Shown: piece by piece, positions 59,496-64,000 of the stretch
Position numbering within the stretch: position 1 is the stretch's first letter
Layout of the letters: every line of letters begins with the position of its first letter
Assembly (NCBI GenBank): GCA_001636815.1
Contig: AZHD01000002.1
Location: forward strand, 1,899,313 to 1,963,312
Origin: Niveomyces insectorum RCEF 264
Lineage: Eukaryota > Ascomycota > Sordariomycetes > Hypocreales > Cordycipitaceae
DNA: 64,000 nt
Reading direction: 5' to 3'
The notes under the pieces: model-generated
Told to the model about the DNA's origin: nothing
Seen by the model: the letters and a program-made list of their open reading frames with translations, nothing else
Database searches by the model: none
Made by a program: the position numbers and the translations under genes

Positions 59496-60847
59496 TTAAC
59501 GGTACGACTTCTGGTAACGAGCTCTGGCACCGGGACCACCGAACTTCTTGGGCTCGCAACGGCGGTTGTCGGCCACGAGCAGGGTACGATCGTCTTTTTG
59601 CGAAAAAAATATCGGTCAGCACCGGGCAACATCGATCCTGGGCAGAAAGCAACACAGTTTATTTCGGGTAAACACGTACATTGAACCAGGGCCTGCTTCA
59701 GCTGAGCCTTGGAGTGCTCGTCCACGTACTATTGCAACGTTGTCAGTGGGAAGCCGTGTCGTCAAAGCCTAGTAGGTCAGAGAGGAAAGAGCAGGTGTGG
59801 GATACGTACGCGCTGGTAGTAAGCGATGAGGCTCTTGCTGATCGCTTGCCGGATGGCGTAGATTTGCTGCATGGTTGGTTAGCTTATACGACATTGTACA
59901 ACCAAGCTAGATGAAGAAGACCAGCAACACTTACCGAAGTGTGACCACCTGAAGCCAGTTCGAAAGACGCAAGGGTTAGAGAGATGGAACTTCGCCAACA
60001 CAAAAAAAAGGCGACAAATCATTCTCGGGATGCTTCCTCAAACATTCGATCTTACCTCCGGAGACGCGGACACGAATCTACGACATCTTTGTTAGTATTT
60101 CTGTTGAAGGTTGCCCACCAAAGGCACAATGTCGCTGATCTCCTTTCCCTGCCAAGTCCTTTGCCAAAACCGCAGGACGAACAAACAAAAGGTAAAAAAT
60201 AAACTCACGTCAAGGTTGGCGAACTTGTCGAGACCAACGACCAGCACCTGTACCAACAAAAAAATGGTTAATTTTCCTTATTTCCCATACTCTGACCAAA
60301 ATCGTCATGAGCGTCCTTTTGTCCTTCCTTCGCCGCTGAACATTGAAATCACATACGGGCTCGTAAAGCTTCGCGCGGAGCGTCTCGGGTTGAACAACTG
60401 CGAGGGAGGTTAGTCGTCGAAATTATGGCCGAATTGGAGGCGGATCAACAATCGGTCAGAGCGGGCCACAGCGACAGTCGAGTTTCTCAGAGAATGAATG
60501 AAAAGGGAGATATATCGTACGCGAAAGAGGACGGCCATTGACCTTGATCTGTACAACACAAATTTTTGCGGTTAGAACACCTAGTAATTTTCCGATAAAA
60601 ATGAGAAAAAAATTCGAGACAAATTGTCGGTACTCACCAAGCCCTGGCCGGCTTCACAGCGAGCGACAGCCGTCGCGGTTTTCTGTAAAGGGGGAAAAAA
60701 AGAGTTAGTCGCGCAGGTTCCCTTTCCACGGACGGAACAATCGAGCATCGTGTGTTCAAATTGGATCGAACGTGAAGGTAGACGGTTCGCGGTGAAAGGT
60801 CAACATGCCTTCTTGCCGAAGCAGATTGTCCGTTGCTTGGTGGCCAT
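59496..60847 (-). CDS. RPS16: 40S ribosomal protein S16 (uS9), ten exons
   Basis: Exons: 60847-60809, 60682-60638, 60548-60521, 60397-60357, 60247-60209, 60077-60056, 59948-59935, 59866-59810, 59728-59680 and 59593-59496; exactly 144 codons with the stop, 143 residues. The spliced protein has the blocks TICFGKKKTATAVARCEAGQ, VNGRPLSLVQPETLR, VVGLDKFANLDIRVRVSGGG, IYAIRQAISKSLIAYYQR, KAQLKQALVQYDRTLLVADN and the conserved C-terminus GARARYQKSYR, whose tail reaches into the ribosomal P site. The first intron has a GC donor (GCATGT) and a normal CAG acceptor; using the nearby GT would create a stop. Other donors fit GTRNGN. Exon 7 is only 14 bases. Nine introns in so short a gene is dense, even for fungal ribosomal protein genes. 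It is divergent from SNF8. Confidence 0.95.
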
Positions 60848-61289
60848 GTTTGCGGTGGTCGTGAGGTTGAGGATGTCTGGGAAAGAATCTGCCTCTTGCA
60901 AAGATTTGCGGGATGAAGAGGGAAAAATGTATGGCGCCGGACCAATACCACAAACTTTCCCGACTTAGGGTTGTGGGATGTTTTCCGCACTAAGCCAAAA
61001 TGGGAAGTGCTTTTTTTCCCTTTTTTTCTTTTCTTTGCAAAAGAATGGCAGTCCCCACTCCCATGTTTTTATCTTATATGCACGTGATGTATGAGTAAGC
61101 GGATATTACTTCGAAACTCTCTCGCCTAGCATTACGTAGCTTTCCAAAGCCGTGATCGCGGAAGCATGTCCACTTCCACCCCCCCGGCTGGCGGTGCTAA
61201 ACGGTAAAAGCATCCAAGGCCCTTCGCCATGTCTTGAGGGACATTGCGTTTTTCAGAAAAAAAAATACCACTTTGGGCTTTCCGTGCAC
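60848..61289. promoter_or_regulatory. Divergent promoter region, RPS16 / SNF8
   Basis: 442 bases separate the divergent start codons of RPS16 and SNF8. T-rich sequence at about 61010-61035 is the clearest element. The upstream in-frame ATG for SNF8 at 61152 lies here. Confidence 0.6.
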
Positions 61290-62142
61290 ATGTCGCGGAA
61301 GGGCGTCGGGTTGGCGGCGTTTGACCGCTCGCGGCTCACGTCGGCGCAGTATGCCTCCCACGGCTCGAACCTCCGGTCGACGAACGCGCAAGCGCTCGAG
61401 ACGCAGCTGGCCGTGTTCCGGTCGCTGCTGCAGCAGTTCGCCCAGACGCACGCCAAGGACATCCGGTCCAACCCGACCTTCCGCGCCCAGTTTGCGCGCA
61501 TGTGCGCGACCATTGGCGTGGACCCGCTGGCCAGCAGCAACAGCGCGACCGCCGGCGGGTCCATCTGGGCCCAGCTGCTGGGCCGGTCGGTCAACGACTT
61601 TTACTTTGAGCTGGCGGTGCGGGTGGTCGAGGTCTGCGCCGCCACGCGGGCCGAGAACGGCGGCCTGATCGAAGTGCACAAGGTGCGCGACCGGCTCGCG
61701 CGGGCGCGGATGGAGGGCGCGCCGGAAGTGACCGAGTGCGTGAGAAAAAACCAAAACCAAAGTTTTTCCGTTTTTCTTTGCTTTTGTTAATCGTTAATCT
61801 TTTTTGGCCTACAGGGATGATATTCTCCGCGCCGTAGCGACACTTCAACCGTTGGGATCGTCGTATTCCGTGATCAAGGTTGGCAGCAAGCCGTACATTC
61901 GCTCCGTGCCCCGCGAGCTGAATACAGACCAAAGCGCCGTCCTCGAAGCCGTGCAGATGCTGGGATACGTCAGTGTCTCGATGCTGATGATCAACCTGAG
62001 ATGGGCCAGAGCCCGTGCGCAGACGGCTGTAGAAGACCTCGTGGGCGAAAGCATGCTCTGGGTGGACAAGCAGTCTGCGGAATGGGAATATTGGAGTCCG
62101 GGCTTCATGCTGGAGGGCCATGATGCTATCCTGGATGTGTGA
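61290..62142 (+). CDS. SNF8: SNF8/VPS22, ESCRT-II subunit
   Basis: Two exons: 61290-61735 and 61815-62142, joined across a 79-base intron (donor GTGCGT, acceptor CAG); 257 residues. The start MSRKGVGLAAFDRSRLT is the family N-terminus, so the upstream in-frame ATG at 61152 was not chosen. Blocks AQYASHGSNL, LAVFRSLLQQFAQTHAKDIR, FARMCATIGVDPLAS and SVNDFYFELAVRVVEVC are typical, followed by two winged-helix domains (DDILRAVATLQPLGSSYSV; LNTDQSAVLEAVQMLGYVSV; LVGESMLWVD, EWEYWSPGF). With VPS25 and VPS36 it forms ESCRT-II on endosomes, sorting ubiquitinated membrane proteins into multivesicular bodies. Confidence 0.95.
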
Positions 62143-62861
62143 AGTCCGAAAGAGGAATTTGCAGTTTGTTCCCCGTCGAGCCATCTTTGCGCTATGTGAT
62201 CACTTTTGTGTTCTACGGCGTCCCCCCACCGCTGCATCTTTTCCGCGCCCGGTGCTACACAGGAAAAAAAAACAAGAGCTGGCCGCGAGCCTTTGCCCCT
62301 GCGGGCTGTGGGATGATTTCTACTACGGCTAAGGACAGTGACGAGCCGCGCATTTTACGAGCAGCATAACAATATGGACATGGTTCTATTTTTTTCGCAC
62401 ATTTTGTTGTATTTCCACTTTACGTGATGGATGAAAGGGCGCAAAAGCAAAGAAACATCATTAAGAGAAACAGCAGCTAGATACAAGACTATAAACCCTA
62501 TCCTGAACATACACTAGCCAAGAAAATATTGTCGCCGTCGACCAATCTTTCCTCCCTCGTTCGTCGTTTTTTTGTTTTGATCAGGCAAAAACCTCTGGAT
62601 TCCAAAGACACACGACCTTGACCAAAAAAGATAATACACTGCTAAAACTCTGAAAGACCAAAACAGCGGGCAATACCCCCTGAATCGTGTTAGAAAAACA
62701 AAAGCCGGGATACAATGTATGTGGCCGTTCACGTCCGTTCTCGTATTCGATTGAGAACGTTCCAACATCCACGGCTTTTGTCTGCTCGAAGCAATTGATT
62801 GTTGATTGCCCATGTGCATGCTCCGTACATCGGCTGTGCCCAGACACAACCGCCATTTGAC
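62143..62861. other. Intergenic region between convergent genes
   Basis: A 719-base segment between the SNF8 stop and the Mpv17/PMP22 stop, carrying both 3' ends. No gene is visible. Confidence 0.55.
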
Positions 62862-64000
62862 TTAGTAAGGGGGGTTTTGGCCGCCGATGGCGGGCGGGGG
62901 AGGGTAGTCCTCGACGCGGCCACCGACGGAGCCGGCACGGCCGGTGCCGTCGCCAAAGTGCTTTTTGCGCAGAGCCGCAAGCCGTCTCTTCTTTGTGACG
63001 GTGTTGATGTAGGTGCCAATGATGAAAGACACCAGGTTGAAGAAAGGCACCCAGGCGTTCTCTGGGAGGAACTTCTGAGCAAAGGCCAGGCAGATCGGGC
63101 TGGTAATCCACGACACCCGCATGACCTTCCAGAAACCAACACGGACGGTGGCGCGGACTTGGTGGTATGTTCTCGCGCCGGCAATCAGAGCCATGGCCGT
63201 CAGGTACACTGTGTTTTGAATGGGAGCAATCTATTTTTTTTGTTGCAAACCAGTAAGCAAAGACGCCATGCAATGAACGATACGAGCGATCTATAACCAG
63301 CCACTTACAACAAGATTGCTGACGAGAATCTGCATGATCTTGGCACGGAGGCTCGTACGGCCGTGGAAAATCTTTTGGAGAATCCAGATTAGGAAGTGGC
63401 CGAGAGGCGCACTAACAAGCGCGCCGTAGGCCGCCATTTTGGGGACGCGCGAGGTGAAGTAGTTGCCGTGCTTGTTGCGGTCCTTGGCGAGCCACGAGGC
63501 GAGCAACTCCTGGCTGCCGGCGAGGGTGCCGGCGGTCAGCATCTTCGTCCGCAGCGGATTCTCCTCGAGCTGCTTGATGTAGGCCTAAAATCGCGACATG
63601 GTGGTTAGCAAGTTTGATGCTGTGGCAGAACCGTTCGCAACCTCCCCCCCTCACCCCGGGGCCACCCGTCCCGGTTATGACACCCGTGTGCGTGCAACCG
63701 CAACAGACAGATGGAGAGAGAGGGAGGGGAAGACAAAGACGACGTACAGCCAAATAGCCTTTGGTGCCGGCATTTTGGCGACCTCCAGTGAGAGCGGTGC
63801 CGACCGCCTCGGCGATCGGATGGTGTCCGCTGGTGCCGGGAATGGGAGGGCCGGCGAGGGCGCTGCGGATCGGGTGCTGCAGTTGCTGCTGGGAAGAGTA
63901 GGCGGCCGAAACCTGAGACGGAGCCGAAGACGGAGCCGGGCCCGGACCAGCTTGGTACGGAGCAACAGGCTGGTACGCAGGCGCGCCCTGTTGCTGCTGC
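62862..64000 (-). CDS. Mpv17/PMP22 family membrane protein, 5' end outside window
   Basis: Three exons are visible: 64000-63748 (open to the window edge), 63584-63309 and 63230-62862, with introns of 163 and 78 bases (donors GTACGT and GTAAGT). The last 298 residues are seen. The visible N-terminal part is Gln/Pro/Ala-rich and probably disordered. The Mpv17 core follows: YIKQLEENPLRTKMLTAGTL, then four membrane segments including YGALVSAPLGHFLIWIL, NLVIAPIQNTVYLTAMALI, and the signature VMRVSWITSPICLAFAQKFLP followed by WVPFFNLVSFIIGTYIN. Family members sit in peroxisomal or inner mitochondrial membranes and may form channels; the Neurospora Woronin-sorting protein is one relative. The family is sure, the organelle is not. 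Confidence 0.9.

Noticed and set aside
61152..61289. N-terminal extension of SNF8 from an upstream in-frame ATG
   Set aside because: The downstream MSRKGVG start is the conserved family N-terminus; the extension reads as leader sequence.
1..64000. Biosynthetic gene cluster, CRISPR array, prophage or mating-type locus
   Set aside because: No core enzymes, repeat-spacer arrays, phage genes or mating-type genes are present; the genes are mostly housekeeping and unrelated.

Overview
The window is nuclear DNA of a filamentous ascomycete (Pezizomycotina). Every gene is built from GC-rich exons split by short introns, mostly 60 to 130 bases, with GTRNGT-type donors, CTRAC-type branch sites and YAG acceptors. 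A CON7-type C2H2 regulator and the overall protein resemblances suggest a Sordariomycete; I cannot place it more precisely. All families were named from memory of protein families. No search was run. Exon models were built by hand, and in each model the summed exon length is a multiple of three and the junctions restore the conserved family sequence.

Left part (1-13.2 kb): a 3'-truncated GH28 pectinase, a large Ser/Arg-rich protein with a cysteine-rich C-terminus, a 3.6-kb stretch with no gene I can support, PGA2 and CENP-S/MHF1 (divergent), and an uncharacterised multi-pass membrane protein. Middle (13.9-40.2 kb): UTP13, a SIS1-like Hsp40, an MFS sugar transporter, the splicing factor YJU2, the TORC2 subunit RICTOR/AVO3, the bifunctional thiamine enzyme THI20, and the DEAD-box helicase DBP2. 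DBP2 has a 601-base intron at the point that matches the autoregulatory intron of yeast DBP2.

Right part (40.2-64 kb): an 11.8-kb gene-poor island rich in the word TACGGAGTA and in pyrimidine tracts, then CON7, a further 3-kb gene-free stretch with signs of decayed repeats, AAR2, a ten-exon RPS16 gene with a GC-AG intron, the ESCRT-II subunit SNF8, and a 5'-truncated Mpv17/PMP22 membrane protein.

The genes do not form a pathway or a biosynthetic cluster. Several act in RNA metabolism (UTP13, YJU2, DBP2, AAR2, RPS16, possibly the Ser/Arg-rich protein), but this looks like ordinary housekeeping synteny. I found no new multi-gene system. The most interesting items are the DBP2 intron, the motif-rich island upstream of CON7, two stop-free 63-base introns, the GC-AG intron of RPS16, and the duplicated cysteine module of the Ser/Arg-rich protein.
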